Assembly (NCBI GenBank): GCA_017459965.1
Contig: JAFUBW010000011.1
Location: forward strand, 35,291-99,290
Direction of reading: 5' to 3'
From: Bacilli bacterium
Lineage (GTDB): Bacteria; Bacillota_I; Bacilli_A; RF39; UBA660
Length of the DNA: 64,000 bases
Under the pieces are notes generated by a model. That model had not been told where the DNA came from. It ran no database searches and worked only from the letters and a program-made list of their open reading frames with translations. The translations under genes and the position numbers were made by a program. Shown piece by piece: positions 42,639 through 53,254 of the stretch; position 1 is the first letter of the stretch, and every line of letters starts with the position of its first letter.

Positions 42639-44495
42639 TTATACACCAATAAAATCGTCATCTATAACTTCAACTTTAGTTTTATACATTTTACTTAATT
42701 TATTCTTTCTTTTTATTTTAAGTATCATGAAATATATTAAAGTTCCTGCGAGTAATGTAGTAAATATAATTAATAATATAATAACTAAATTAGTGCTTCT
42801 TTTTATTTCTATATTATATTCTCTTACATCACCATTTTCTGCTGTTACTTTTATTGTTATAATACTTCCATTTTTTAAATTTTTATTCCCAATAACTTCA
42901 TAACTAGCATTTTTATTATCTAATGTAATATCCATATTTAATTTATCATCATTTACTGTTAATGTATAATTATATATTTTTTTATTAAATGATAAATCAT
43001 AGTTTTTTATTTTTATACTTTTTATATAATTATTTGATGATAATTTATATCCATTCTTTTTTCTATTAACTGTAATAGTGTATATTGTTTTCGCACCATT
43101 TTCTGCTTCTACAGTTATAATAAATTTATTTTTACCAACTTTTAAATTTTCATTTCCTTCAATTTTCACTTTAGACTTATCTGAAGTAGCAGTCGCATAT
43201 ATTTTAATCTTATCTATTTCATATTCAACATTTACTTTATATGTATATTTATCTGGTTCAAAATCTATATTTCCTTCACTTAAAGTTATTTCTTTTAAAG
43301 TAGAATCATTATTTCTTCCGTCATCTCTATTAATATTTAATGTATATGTTCTTATTTCACCTTTTTCGCTTTCAACTTTTAAATATACTGTATTATTTCC
43401 TGGATTTAAACTAACTTCTTTTGGTCCAAATCCGCTTACAAATTTAGACTTACTATCATCTAAAACTGCATTTATTTTTATTTTTTCTAATGTTTTATCA
43501 ACTGTTACATTATATGTAGTTGTTGTTTTACTGTATTTTATTGATCCGTTACTTAGAGTAATGCTTTTTATATAATTATTATCATTTCTATTATCTACTC
43601 TAGTAATATTTATATTATATGTTTTTGAACTTCCATCTTCAGCGTATACTTTAATTGAAAATTTATTTACTCCATAGTTTAAAACTTTTTTACCAATATC
43701 CCCTGATATTGTAGATTTTGAATCTTCTTTAGTCGCACTTATAATAACTTCTGATGAAGTAGTTGATAGATTATATTCTGTTTTTGTTTTTGAAAAATCT
43801 ATATTCGTATTTGTTACAAATAAAGATGATAAATAATTATTTTTACTTCTATTATCTACTCTTGTGATTACTATGCTATAAGTCTTAGATATACCTGATT
43901 CACTAACAACAACTAAATTAAATGTATTCTTACCATAATTTAAGTTTTTTTCACCTGTTCCTTCTTTTATTGTTGATAATGGATCTACAGTTGATGCACT
44001 TATTATTGTCTTTGAATCATTAACAATCCCACTATATGTTGATATGGATGAGTCATAAGATAATGATCCATTTGATAAACTTACATTATTTAATGATGTA
44101 TCACTTGAAATAACTCTAATTGTTTTACTTATACTATAAGTCTCAATTGAATCATTTGCGATTATACTATTAATTGATATTATATATTTATCATTTGATA
44201 ATGCATTAGATGGAATGATTAAATTAATTTTTGATATAGTTGATGATGAATCAATAGATATATTATCAACAGATAAAGAACTTTGATCTGAAATAATGCC
44301 ACCACTAAATGAATATGATCCAGTTACTTTATTTATAATAAAATCAGGATTATTTACATTAACATCGCAAATAATATTTTGTGATGGATTAACAACTTCA
44401 GGACATGATAAAGATAAAGAATAACTTTGAGCTAATACTTTATTAGGTAATATAATAAAAATTAAAAATATTATTAAATAAAAACATTTTTTCAT
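42639..44495 (-). CDS. surface protein with tandem cadherin-like beta-sandwich repeats
   Basis: 618 residues. Signal peptide (1-22, cut near VLAQS), a leading Ig-like domain (about 25-130), then five repeats of about 90 residues with LSLSNGSLS/YDS-like starts and ITRVDNRSKNNYLSSLFVT or TYNINITRVDNRNDNNYIKS joints, the Cadherin-like (PF12733) pattern. A membrane helix (about 573-597) and basic cytoplasmic tail follow. Probably an adhesive or structural stalk held in the membrane. No sortase motif. Confidence 0.82.
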   Translation of the reverse strand: MKKCFYLIIFLIFIILPNKVLAQSYSLSLSCPEVVNPSQNIICDVNVNNPDFIINKVTGSYSFSGGIISDQSSLSVDNISIDSSSTISKINLIIPSNALSNDKYIISINSIIANDSIETYSISKTIRVISSDTSLNNVSLSNGSLSYDSSISTYSGIVNDSKTIISASTVDPLSTIKEGTGEKNLNYGKNTFNLVVVSESGISKTYSIVITRVDNRSKNNYLSSLFVTNTNIDFSKTKTEYNLSTTSSEVIISATKEDSKSTISGDIGKKVLNYGVNKFSIKVYAEDGSSKTYNINITRVDNRNDNNYIKSITLSNGSIKYSKTTTTYNVTVDKTLEKIKINAVLDDSKSKFVSGFGPKEVSLNPGNNTVYLKVESEKGEIRTYTLNINRDDGRNNDSTLKEITLSEGNIDFEPDKYTYKVNVEYEIDKIKIYATATSDKSKVKIEGNENLKVGKNKFIITVEAENGAKTIYTITVNRKKNGYKLSSNNYIKSIKIKNYDLSFNKKIYNYTLTVNDDKLNMDITLDNKNASYEVIGNKNLKNGSIITIKVTAENGDVREYNIEIKRSTNLVIILLIIFTTLLAGTLIYFMILKIKRKNKLSKMYKTKVEVIDDDFIGV

Positions 44496-44618
44496 AATAT
44501 CGCCCTTTTATCTTTTTATTGTTAGTATTTATTATATAATTATACTTTTTTTAAATAATTTAATCAATAAAATAGAGTATAATTGTCATAAATTTGATAT
44601 AATTATTATGGTGATTTT

Positions 44619-45590
44619 ATGGCAGGTACTATTACTCATGCATATTTTGCGAATGATTTATATAAAAAATTAGATAAAAAAACTAAAAATAAATTAAAAA
44701 ATTATAAAGAAAATTTAAAAACATATAATCAAGGACATGATATTTTCTTTTTTACTTTTAATGTTATAAATCATAACACAAGAAAAATAGGAAATTATAT
44801 GCATAAAAATAACACAAAAGAATTTTTTAAAAATATAATTATATACATAAAAAAAAATAATTTAGAAAATAATTCTGAAATAATGTCATTTTTATATGGA
44901 TTTATAGGCCATTATGCGCTTGATTCTACTGTACATCCATATGTTACTTATAAAACTGGTGTTTTTAAAAAGAAAGATAAAAAAACATATAAATATAATT
45001 CTAAACACAGTGATCTAGAAAGTTATATAGATGCCTATATGATTAATAAACATGAAAAAATAACTCCAAATAAATTTAAAATACATAAATTTTGTTTTAA
45101 TACAAAATTATCTAAAGAATTGTCTAAATTAATTGATTATGCATTTTATAAAACATACAATTTTAAACATATGTCTTTATTAATTAAAGAAGGTATTTTT
45201 AATATGAAAGTATCATATAGAGTTTTGCGATATGATCCATATAAAATTAAAAAAAATGCTTATAATTTTATAGATAAAATTTTACCTAAATCATTAAAAA
45301 AATTAAGTCCAATAAGTTATGCATATGAACTAAATAATAATGAATACTATCTTAATTTAGATCATAAAAAATGGTGTCATCCTAGGTATAAAGATGAAAC
45401 ATACACCTATTCATTCTTAGATTTATATAATAATGCATTAGATATGGCAATTGATATAATAAATAATGTTAATGATATTTTATATAATAATAAATCTATT
45501 AATGATTTAGATAATATATTTTTAAATATTTCATTTGCAAGTGGAAAAGAATGTAATGATAAAACTAAAAATAAATATTTTGAATATTAA
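44619..45590 (+). CDS. zinc-dependent phospholipase C-like protein
   Basis: 323 residues. Begins MAGTITHAYFANDLYKKLDK and contains NQGHDIFFF and FLYGFIGHYALDSTVHPYV, matching the metal-ligand His/Asp pattern of the zinc-dependent phospholipase C family. HSDLESYIDAYMINKH adds further ligands. No signal peptide, so it may act in the cytoplasm; substrate uncertain. Monocistronic. Confidence 0.8.
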   Translation: MAGTITHAYFANDLYKKLDKKTKNKLKNYKENLKTYNQGHDIFFFTFNVINHNTRKIGNYMHKNNTKEFFKNIIIYIKKNNLENNSEIMSFLYGFIGHYALDSTVHPYVTYKTGVFKKKDKKTYKYNSKHSDLESYIDAYMINKHEKITPNKFKIHKFCFNTKLSKELSKLIDYAFYKTYNFKHMSLLIKEGIFNMKVSYRVLRYDPYKIKKNAYNFIDKILPKSLKKLSPISYAYELNNNEYYLNLDHKKWCHPRYKDETYTYSFLDLYNNALDMAIDIINNVNDILYNNKSINDLDNIFLNISFASGKECNDKTKNKYFEY

Positions 45591-45619
45591 AAAATAACGA
45601 TAATTTTATCGTTATTTTT
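45591..45619. terminator. terminator between convergent genes
   Basis: AAAATAACGATAA / TTATCGTTATTTT stem with T tail. Confidence 0.8.
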
Positions 45620-47849
45620 ATTCATCAAAGAAGAAATCATCAAAGAAATCATCATAATCTTTATTATCTATTTTTTCATTTTTATCATCAATTATATCAA
45701 TATCTTCATCCGGTAATTGTGTTTTTTCTTCTACTACTTTTGGATCTTGTTTCATACTAAAGTTTTCAAAATTTACCATATTACTATGAACAATTTCATC
45801 AACTTTAGGTGATCCATCAGGAGTATTAACAGGTCTTGTTTTTATTGCTTGTTCTTCTTGTTTTTCTTCTTCTATTGGATTTAAAACTATTTCTTCTTTT
45901 GAGTTATCAATTGTATTACTCATTGCTTGTTGTTTTTTCTTTTCTTCTTCTTCCTCTTTTTCTAGTTCTGCGATTTTTGCATCTATTTCTTTAATCATTT
46001 TATCTATATCCATTTCTCCTGATGGTGCACCTGGAAATGGAAATGGTGCTGACCCACCAAAAGGATTACCAGCGAATGGATTTGATGCATTGTCATCTAA
46101 ACCTGCTTCTTTTAATTTTTCTTCTTTTTGTTTTCTAACAAATTCTTTTATATCAAATGTTTTAACTTCAGTCATTTCTCTTTCAGGATATATTACATTT
46201 TTACCATAATGATCATTACCTTTACCAAAACCAAAATCAGTTTCATAATCCATCTTTAATTTTCCTTTGAATGGTGGACATCTATGTTTAATCAAAACAA
46301 TTTCATCTGGTTTCATTCTTTGAAGTTCTGATATAGTAACAAGCGGTCTAGTTTCTTCTTTCTTATCTTTACCTACTCTAACAAGCTTATCTCCACAAAG
46401 TTTACTTATTTCTTCTAAGGCAGCTAGTTCACCAGTAAGTAAATATATTAAGTTTGCACAGTTACCACGGATGGTTTCTGCTTCATGATCACCATATTTC
46501 TCTTTAATTTGAGCAAAGTTTTGTATTATAAATAAAAATCTTATCTTTCTTGAACGAGCTGCTGTTACCATTGTAGTAATATCTTTAAATTTAGGCATAT
46601 TTGCAAACTCATCAAGTAAGAAATTAACTCTTACTGGAAGTGATCCTCCATGCTTATGTGCCACTGATATAAGTGATTCATAACATTGTTTAACAAATAT
46701 TGTCGATAATGCATGATATGTTGTTTTTTCATCTTGTATTATCATAAATACTGCAGTTGGTTTTTCACCTATTGTGTCCATTTCAAAATCATTTTTTGAA
46801 AGCATTTCAGATAAGTTTTTAGTAACTGCTAGTGTTTTAACTTTTTGTTTTAATACTGATACTATACCACCTTTTGTTTCATTAGGTGCATTTACTGTAC
46901 CAAGTGCATTAACACATGCAGGACTTGCTGGATCCTTAGCATTAAAGTATTCTTTTAAGTAATTAGATGCTCCATATCTATCTTCACCTTGTGTCATCAT
47001 TAAATTAACACTATTAATATTTATTTGTTCTTCACTTTCTGCATCTTCAAATAAAGCAAGTGATAAACCTGTTAAATAAGAAGCTGCTGAATCTTGCCAG
47101 AATGGATCATTTCCTTGACCATCTACAACTATATTAGTTGATAGATCATTTAAAAGTTCATTTGCTTTATCAAAATTACCTTCTTTTTGAAATTTATAAG
47201 GTAAATGATATGGATTCCAACAATTACCTTTTTGAGGATCACGGAAATTAAGAACTATTATTTCATAGCCAAGTTCTCTAAGTAATCCTGAATTATCTTC
47301 ATATATTTCACCTTTTGGATCAGATACTATAATAGATTCTCTTGCTTTCATAAGCATCTTCATAGTTGGATTAATGATACCAGCTGTTTTACCTGACCCA
47401 GTAGCACCTACAACCATGGTATGGCTTTCTCCATTATCTACAAAGGCTGAATCTTTATCATATACAAGTGGTACTCCACCATATTTAGATTGTTTATCAA
47501 CATATGGTACCTTTTCAACTTTGGCAGCATTTTTTATTTCATCGGCTTTTGCCCATCTAGAATAACCATCTTCTTTTTTTTCACTAGTAAATCCAAATCC
47601 TTTTTCCCTTGAAAAGAAATAACTACTAGTTGAACCAAATAAGAATCCTACTGAAATAAGCCAAAAAATAAATGTTTTTCCAATATTACTAGGAAAAAAA
47701 GCTTGAATAGGATTTAATCCATGTGGTACACCATCATTTAATATTGACTGAAAATTTAATAGTAATACTGCGACTAAATAAAGCATAAATCCACATACAA
47801 CAGCAAATGCGATTACATCTTTTTTCTCAGCTCTAAAATATAATTTCAT
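45618..47849 (-). CDS. VirD4/TraG-type coupling ATPase
   Basis: 743 residues from the ATG at 47849 (AAAGGGATG upstream). Two N-terminal membrane helices (about 11-35 and 56-80), Walker A GATGSGKT (148-155), YEIIVLNFRDPQKGNCWNPY, DPFWQDSAASYLTGLSLALF, Walker B FLLDEFANMP. An acidic, Glu-rich C-terminal extension (about 600-743) is likely disordered. Coupling proteins feed substrates into type IV secretion channels. Last gene of the secretion cluster. A smaller paralogue lies at 59064. Confidence 0.95.
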   Translation of the reverse strand: MKLYFRAEKKDVIAFAVVCGFMLYLVAVLLLNFQSILNDGVPHGLNPIQAFFPSNIGKTFIFWLISVGFLFGSTSSYFFSREKGFGFTSEKKEDGYSRWAKADEIKNAAKVEKVPYVDKQSKYGGVPLVYDKDSAFVDNGESHTMVVGATGSGKTAGIINPTMKMLMKARESIIVSDPKGEIYEDNSGLLRELGYEIIVLNFRDPQKGNCWNPYHLPYKFQKEGNFDKANELLNDLSTNIVVDGQGNDPFWQDSAASYLTGLSLALFEDAESEEQININSVNLMMTQGEDRYGASNYLKEYFNAKDPASPACVNALGTVNAPNETKGGIVSVLKQKVKTLAVTKNLSEMLSKNDFEMDTIGEKPTAVFMIIQDEKTTYHALSTIFVKQCYESLISVAHKHGGSLPVRVNFLLDEFANMPKFKDITTMVTAARSRKIRFLFIIQNFAQIKEKYGDHEAETIRGNCANLIYLLTGELAALEEISKLCGDKLVRVGKDKKEETRPLVTISELQRMKPDEIVLIKHRCPPFKGKLKMDYETDFGFGKGNDHYGKNVIYPEREMTEVKTFDIKEFVRKQKEEKLKEAGLDDNASNPFAGNPFGGSAPFPFPGAPSGEMDIDKMIKEIDAKIAELEKEEEEEKKKQQAMSNTIDNSKEEIVLNPIEEEKQEEQAIKTRPVNTPDGSPKVDEIVHSNMVNFENFSMKQDPKVVEEKTQLPDEDIDIIDDKNEKIDNKDYDDFFDDFFFDE

Positions 47850-47922
47850 ATAATCATCCCTTTTTAAGTAAATAATCAAATATATTATAACAAAAAAAGG
47901 TATTTTTTTAAATACCTTTTAT

Positions 47923-50514
47923 TTAATTATTAATAGTTGTTGCATACTTATCATAATATGTTTTGCAATATGCATTTCTTTCTCCTATTTTATTATATTT
48001 ATTAGCAGGACTTTCATAATCTAATAAAACTGATCTACACGCTGATTCATAGTTTGTTGTAGTGGTTACTACATTGTATACTGAACCATACGAACTTTCC
48101 AATTCTTTATCATAAAACTCAAGCTGCATTTTTAAATCACCAATAGAAGTATTTTGTTCTTTTTTATAATTATATAATGCCTGTTTTCTTGTGTAATATG
48201 TCCATTGTGCAAGACCATAACCTCCTCCACCTGGACCTTTATTTACAAAATCATATTCTGATACACTTCCATCATCTACTTTTTCTGTATATAGTTTTGA
48301 AATACTATAATCAGGAGTAAAATCACTTTGAACTCTATATGAAATTAAACCTGATTCAGCAAACATATTACCCATAATACCCGCAACACCTGCTTTTGGA
48401 TATCCTTTTGATAAGAAATAATTCCAAATCTTTTCTTCATCATCACTTCCAGATAATACTCCTCCACTAACACACTCAATGAATAAATTGGTTGGATCTA
48501 TTGGACTATTATTCTCATTTCTAAATTCAAAATATAACATTTCTTTATCATCAGATGATTTGCCTATTTTACCTATAACATTACCTTTTGATACAGTATC
48601 ACCTTTTTTTACAGCTGAAAATTGTAAATTTTTATATACTGAATAAAAATTATATTTAGTTTCACCGATTACTATATTTTCGTGCTTTATTTTTATCCAT
48701 TTTCCGATTGTTTCACTACCAACTTGAGAAGCATCAGTAGTCCCTGCAAGAGAATCATCTGTTCCAACATCTATAACAATTCCGTCAGCAATTGAATATA
48801 CATTATGTCCAATTCTAACACCAGAATTTTCAAAAGTTAAATTAACACCATTATGCTTTTTGCCATTTACCACTCCAAATGCATCTTCATCACTAAAAGT
48901 AATAGTTTGACTAACATCAATTGGTCTTGTTAATTCTTTAACTAATTCTTTGTTAATGGCACCAACACATGAATCTTCGTAATCTTCACTACTCAATTCA
49001 TTCTTGCCATCACCATATACTTGAACATACCATTCTCTATATTCATACATCTCATTTATTATTGATTCTATTTTTTTATCTTTTTCTTCATCACTTAATC
49101 CATCTAAATAATCTTTGAATTCTGTTTTTTTAGGAATATATTTAGTTCTTAAGAATTCTTTAAATTCATCGTCTGAAACTACTTTATTCTTACCATTTAA
49201 CATATTCTTACATAATAATCTTAATCTTTTTATTTTTCCTTTTGTATATGCAGATGCTGTTTTATCATCTAATGACATTATATCACTAAAGTCTTCACCA
49301 TCATCATCTTCATCAAGTGAAAAATCAAATTCATTATCACTATTATCAATATCTGTATAAAATAATACACTAAATACTAATGGTACATCTAATTGGCCAT
49401 TACTTTTGTAATACCATTTGTTTAATTCAGCATAAAATTTATTATTACTATTATTATCAGAGCCAGTATAAATTCCACTTGTAAGGCTTTGAAAATCTTC
49501 ATTATCATTAAAGAAATTAGTGAATTTTTCCATTGATTCTATTGTTGGTGATATAGATTTATAATAAGATATACCTATAAATAGAAATGCAGATATTATT
49601 GAAGCAATTAATAATATTTTAGGTAATTTTTTTATTACATCTGCAGTCCCAGTAAAAGGTTTAGTAAAATTTTTTAAATCTTTACCAGTTTGTTGTGTCT
49701 TTTCTCCTACTTTTTCTACTTTTTCTCCTGCATCTTTTGTTATTTTACCTGCTTTTTCAAGGCCATCCCCAAATTTTCTTCCTATTTTACTTCCTAAATC
49801 TAATCCTTTGGCACCTGCTTCTACACCCTTAGCACCTGCTTGAACACCTTTACCAGCGGCTTGTTCTGCCATACCAGCTGCTTGCTCAGCTGTTCCTACT
49901 CCTTGGGCAACTTTACCTGCTGCTGATGCTGCTGTACCAACTGCATTTAATGGAACACCTGCAACTGCACCAACAACTGTAGCATCTGCTGCTGCTCCTG
50001 CTGCATTTATTGCATCACCTGCTGTTCCTACTGCTGTACCTGTAGCCTTTGTAGCAGTTCCTGCTGCTTCTGTAGCTTTACCAGCTGCCTCTAATGCCTT
50101 ACCTGATTTATCGGCAACTTTAGCACCTTTTTCAACACCTTTTGCTACTTTTTCTCCTGCTTCGCTACCTTTTTTAATCGACTTACCAACTTTTTCCATG
50201 CTTTCTCCTGCTTTTTGCATGGTTTTACCAGTATTTTTAATAGTACTTCCAGTTTTTTCAACAGTATTTCTATTATCTAAAACTCCATCCTTTACTTTTT
50301 CTATTCCTTCTTTTATATCTCCAGATTTTATATCATTAATTCCAGATTTTACTTGTTGAAAATCTTCTTTTAAAGAACCATCTTGTATTTTTCTTCCAAG
50401 TTCAGCACCTTTTTGCTTTCCTTTTTCATAAGCCTTACGAGTACTATTTGGTTCAGAATATGTTTCATAATCCAACACTTCATCTTCAAAAATATAATCA
50501 TCATTATTATCCAT
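47923..50514 (-). CDS. T4SS cell-wall hydrolase (M23-like plus phage-tail-type lysozyme)
   Basis: About 863 residues. The N-terminal 300 residues are an Ala/Gly/Lys-rich repeat (EKAGKVA, AAGKATEAAG type), then one membrane helix (about 297-315), a linker, an M23-like beta domain (about 560-670; VNLTFENSGVRIGHNVYSIA lacks a clear full zinc set) and a C-terminal lysozyme domain (about 685-860; GIMGNMFAESGL with catalytic Glu, GGGYGLAQWT). It would open peptidoglycan for the secretion channel. Start uncertain by two codons. Confidence 0.85.
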   Translation of the reverse strand: MDNNDDYIFEDEVLDYETYSEPNSTRKAYEKGKQKGAELGRKIQDGSLKEDFQQVKSGINDIKSGDIKEGIEKVKDGVLDNRNTVEKTGSTIKNTGKTMQKAGESMEKVGKSIKKGSEAGEKVAKGVEKGAKVADKSGKALEAAGKATEAAGTATKATGTAVGTAGDAINAAGAAADATVVGAVAGVPLNAVGTAASAAGKVAQGVGTAEQAAGMAEQAAGKGVQAGAKGVEAGAKGLDLGSKIGRKFGDGLEKAGKITKDAGEKVEKVGEKTQQTGKDLKNFTKPFTGTADVIKKLPKILLIASIISAFLFIGISYYKSISPTIESMEKFTNFFNDNEDFQSLTSGIYTGSDNNSNNKFYAELNKWYYKSNGQLDVPLVFSVLFYTDIDNSDNEFDFSLDEDDDGEDFSDIMSLDDKTASAYTKGKIKRLRLLCKNMLNGKNKVVSDDEFKEFLRTKYIPKKTEFKDYLDGLSDEEKDKKIESIINEMYEYREWYVQVYGDGKNELSSEDYEDSCVGAINKELVKELTRPIDVSQTITFSDEDAFGVVNGKKHNGVNLTFENSGVRIGHNVYSIADGIVIDVGTDDSLAGTTDASQVGSETIGKWIKIKHENIVIGETKYNFYSVYKNLQFSAVKKGDTVSKGNVIGKIGKSSDDKEMLYFEFRNENNSPIDPTNLFIECVSGGVLSGSDDEEKIWNYFLSKGYPKAGVAGIMGNMFAESGLISYRVQSDFTPDYSISKLYTEKVDDGSVSEYDFVNKGPGGGGYGLAQWTYYTRKQALYNYKKEQNTSIGDLKMQLEFYDKELESSYGSVYNVVTTTTNYESACRSVLLDYESPANKYNKIGERNAYCKTYYDKYATTINN

Positions 50515-50605
50515 ATTCATCACTACCTTATACTAATCCATTATAATTAAATTATATCAAAAAAAGGTATTTTTTTAAATACCTTTTAATTATATATTTA
50601 AAGTT

Positions 50606-52396
50606 TTATAATCCACCTTTAGATCCAAATGAATCTAGTTCTGATTCAGTAGCAATTACATTTATTTGCATACGCTTACTTCCACATACAAATAATGCTT
50701 CACCTTGATTATATCTCTTTATACTTTCTTTTTCATTATCATTTAAATCTATTAATTTTGATAAATCTTCAACTGCTTGTTTTCTAAGACCCATAACAAC
50801 ATAATAAGATGAATTATCAAATATTGCTTTTCCTTGTATTAATACTTCAGGTGCAGCAAAATCACTTGGTTGTTGAGTTATTACAATAGAACCAGTATTA
50901 TATTTTCTTGCTCTTCTTTGTACATTAGCAAGGAAATCTGCACCAAGAGTATTATTATTTGAAAGAAGTGTATGCGCTTCTTCAACTACTAATACTGTAT
51001 TTTGTGATGGATCTAAACAAAGTCCCCAAGCATGTTTTAATATATTAAAGAACAATGCATTTTTAACATTTGCTTCCGCATTAATCAATTCTTTAATATT
51101 AAATACAATAAAATCTGATTTAGGAGCAATTGTTGTATGTCCATCAAAATAAGTTTCAAGTCCACCAAATGTAAGTGGTCTTACTTTTATTTCAAGTTTT
51201 TCCATTATATCTCTTTCTCTAGTTGCTTCACCATAAGAAAGTATTCTACCTCTTATAGTAGTATAAACATCTGAGAATGTAGGAAAATCTGCACTTGTTA
51301 GTTTTGTAAAATCAGTATTTACATTTATATTAAATCTTTGATATGTTTCTACAACTACTTCATTAAATAATGTTAATACATCTTCTTCAATAGAAGGATC
51401 ATAATACTTCATAAATGCCTTTAAATTTTGAAGTGATTTAGCTAGTACAGCATAACCAATACCTCTAGCTGCACCTTCTTCATCATAATCTGGTACTATT
51501 TCAAGTGGATTTATCATACCATATTCTCCACCTCTACCAAGATCTATAAAGTCACCATTATATAATTTACACATATCCTCATATTCACCTTCAGGATCTA
51601 TTGCAATTATTTTATATTGATTTCTAATATGTGATCTAAGTAATAATTTAGCTGTTACTGATTTACCTGACCCAGAAGTACCTAGTATTACCATATTAGC
51701 ATTATTTCTATTATTCTCTTTTTTTATTTGATATAAGAATTGGTTAAATAATATAATACCTCCAGAAAAATCTACACCTAGTAAGCAAGATAATCCTTGA
51801 TCCTTTATACTATCAAATATAAAAGGATACATAGCTCCAAGTGTTGGAGATGGTATTGGAGTACCGATTCTATCTTCTAAATCCTGTTTATCAAATATAG
51901 GTAAGCAAGCTTTTAATACTTTTTCTTGTTCAAATCTAAGTGAAACTGCTCTAAGTTCCATAGCTTCTAAAACATTTCTTACTTGAAGTTTTCTTCTTTC
52001 AAGTTCTTCTTTTGTATCGGCAGTTACCATTATATGAAGTTGTAAATCAAATACTTTTGATTGATTAGTTGTTATTACTCTAATAAAAGATTCTAAAGAT
52101 TCATAATCTTGTCTTAATCTTTCTTGATAAGTAACATCTGATTCTTTTTGATATCTATCTCTAAGTTCTAATAATTGTTTATTAAGCATTTTAGAAACAA
52201 CATCAAATGCAACTGGTACATGTTTAATAACCATTTTAACTCCTGGAATACCAGTTGTTAAATTTGATAAATAACCAGGTCCAATTACTTTTGGATATGA
52301 AACAACAGTTAATATAGTCGCATATTTATCACTTATAAAGAAATCACTTGGATTAAAGCTCATTCCTTTAGGTGCTATTTCGCTTTTTATACTCAT
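50606..52396 (-). CDS. VirB4-type ATPase
   Basis: 596 residues. Walker A LGTSGSGKSVTAKLLL (238-253), IDPEGEYEDMCKLYNGDFID, Walker B VLVVEEAHTLL and VITQQPSDFAAPEVLIQGKA. Powers assembly and substrate passage in the type IV channel. The N-terminal CagE-like region is shortened; the missing part appears to be the separate 182-residue gene just upstream, joined by a 1-base overlap. TraE/TrsE-like of Gram-positive systems. Confidence 0.95.
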   Translation of the reverse strand: MSIKSEIAPKGMSFNPSDFFISDKYATILTVVSYPKVIGPGYLSNLTTGIPGVKMVIKHVPVAFDVVSKMLNKQLLELRDRYQKESDVTYQERLRQDYESLESFIRVITTNQSKVFDLQLHIMVTADTKEELERRKLQVRNVLEAMELRAVSLRFEQEKVLKACLPIFDKQDLEDRIGTPIPSPTLGAMYPFIFDSIKDQGLSCLLGVDFSGGIILFNQFLYQIKKENNRNNANMVILGTSGSGKSVTAKLLLRSHIRNQYKIIAIDPEGEYEDMCKLYNGDFIDLGRGGEYGMINPLEIVPDYDEEGAARGIGYAVLAKSLQNLKAFMKYYDPSIEEDVLTLFNEVVVETYQRFNINVNTDFTKLTSADFPTFSDVYTTIRGRILSYGEATRERDIMEKLEIKVRPLTFGGLETYFDGHTTIAPKSDFIVFNIKELINAEANVKNALFFNILKHAWGLCLDPSQNTVLVVEEAHTLLSNNNTLGADFLANVQRRARKYNTGSIVITQQPSDFAAPEVLIQGKAIFDNSSYYVVMGLRKQAVEDLSKLIDLNDNEKESIKRYNQGEALFVCGSKRMQINVIATESELDSFGSKGGL

Positions 52397-52944
52397 TAAC
52401 TCATCACCGTCCCACTCTTAAAGTTTGAACCCCCATTTAAGAAATTATCTAATATCATTCTTAAATCTTCATTTGATGTTTGAGATGCAATTAAACCACA
52501 AGATGCTAAATTAGTTATTAAACTTCTAACTTTCTTTTGAATAGCATCTGTAGATGTTTCTTTAAATAATATAAAATATTCAGTATCAACAACATCATTA
52601 CTAACAAACATTTCTGCTTTTTGTATATCATCATATATTAATTTTCTAAGTACTGGACTTTGAGAATCATTCATTTTTAATTGAAGTTGTGATATATATA
52701 AATTTACATCTACAGGTCTATCAGCAACAATAAGCCAAAATTCATAATCAATTAAATTATAAAATGTTTTTAAACTATCAATAACATTATTTTGAGTTTG
52801 TTCATCCAATATAAATATATTTCTTGGTTCTATTTTTACGCCAGTAACCATCTTTTTATTATCAAGTGTAATTATGTTATTTTCAATTGATTTTACGGTA
52901 ATCCAATTTTCTGTATATATTGAACTATTACTATTTGTACTCAT
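52396..52944 (-). CDS. VirB4 N-terminal-like (TrsD-type) protein
   Basis: 182 residues. TRGDV-type opening ENWITVKSIENNIITLDNKK, EPRNIFILDEQTQNNVIDSL, LIVADRPVDVNLYISQLQLK and EYFILFKE are the features of the small VirB4 N-terminal partner in Gram-positive conjugation (TraD/TrsD of pSK41-type). Stop and start overlap with the ATPase gene (1 base) and with the PrgI-like gene (14 bases), indicating tight co-translation. Confidence 0.8.
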   Translation of the reverse strand: MSTNSNSSIYTENWITVKSIENNIITLDNKKMVTGVKIEPRNIFILDEQTQNNVIDSLKTFYNLIDYEFWLIVADRPVDVNLYISQLQLKMNDSQSPVLRKLIYDDIQKAEMFVSNDVVDTEYFILFKETSTDAIQKKVRSLITNLASCGLIASQTSNEDLRMILDNFLNGGSNFKSGTVMS

Positions 52945-53236
52945 CTTGATAACACCAACCTCTCCATTTATAATTTCTTCTATTATAATAAAACTGAATT
53001 AAATCTAATAATACTGTTAATACATTATGATAATTTGCAACAGGTACTACTAATATTCCACATATTAGACCTGGAAGTAAACAAAGTATTGCAAATATAA
53101 TACTACTAGGTGAAATTAGAAATATTAATAATATTGAAACTAATACACCCGATGAAAATAATATTAAATCAAATGGTCTAAATATATTAAATATTAATTT
53201 ACCATTATTACTATTTGCAGGTATTAAATAATTCAC
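52931..53236 (-). CDS. PrgI/VirB3-like membrane protein
   Basis: 101 residues. Polar N-terminus YLIPANSNNGKLIFNIFRPF, two close membrane helices (about 26-44 and 48-68) and a basic tail FYYNRRNYKWRGW. This is the PrgI/TrsC pattern, a VirB3-like channel component. Placed directly before the VirB4 pair, the conserved order. Confidence 0.82.
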   Translation of the reverse strand: MNYLIPANSNNGKLIFNIFRPFDLILFSSGVLVSILLIFLISPSSIIFAILCLLPGLICGILVVPVANYHNVLTVLLDLIQFYYNRRNYKWRGWCYQDEYK

Positions 53237-53254
53237 TATGTATCACACTCCTTT

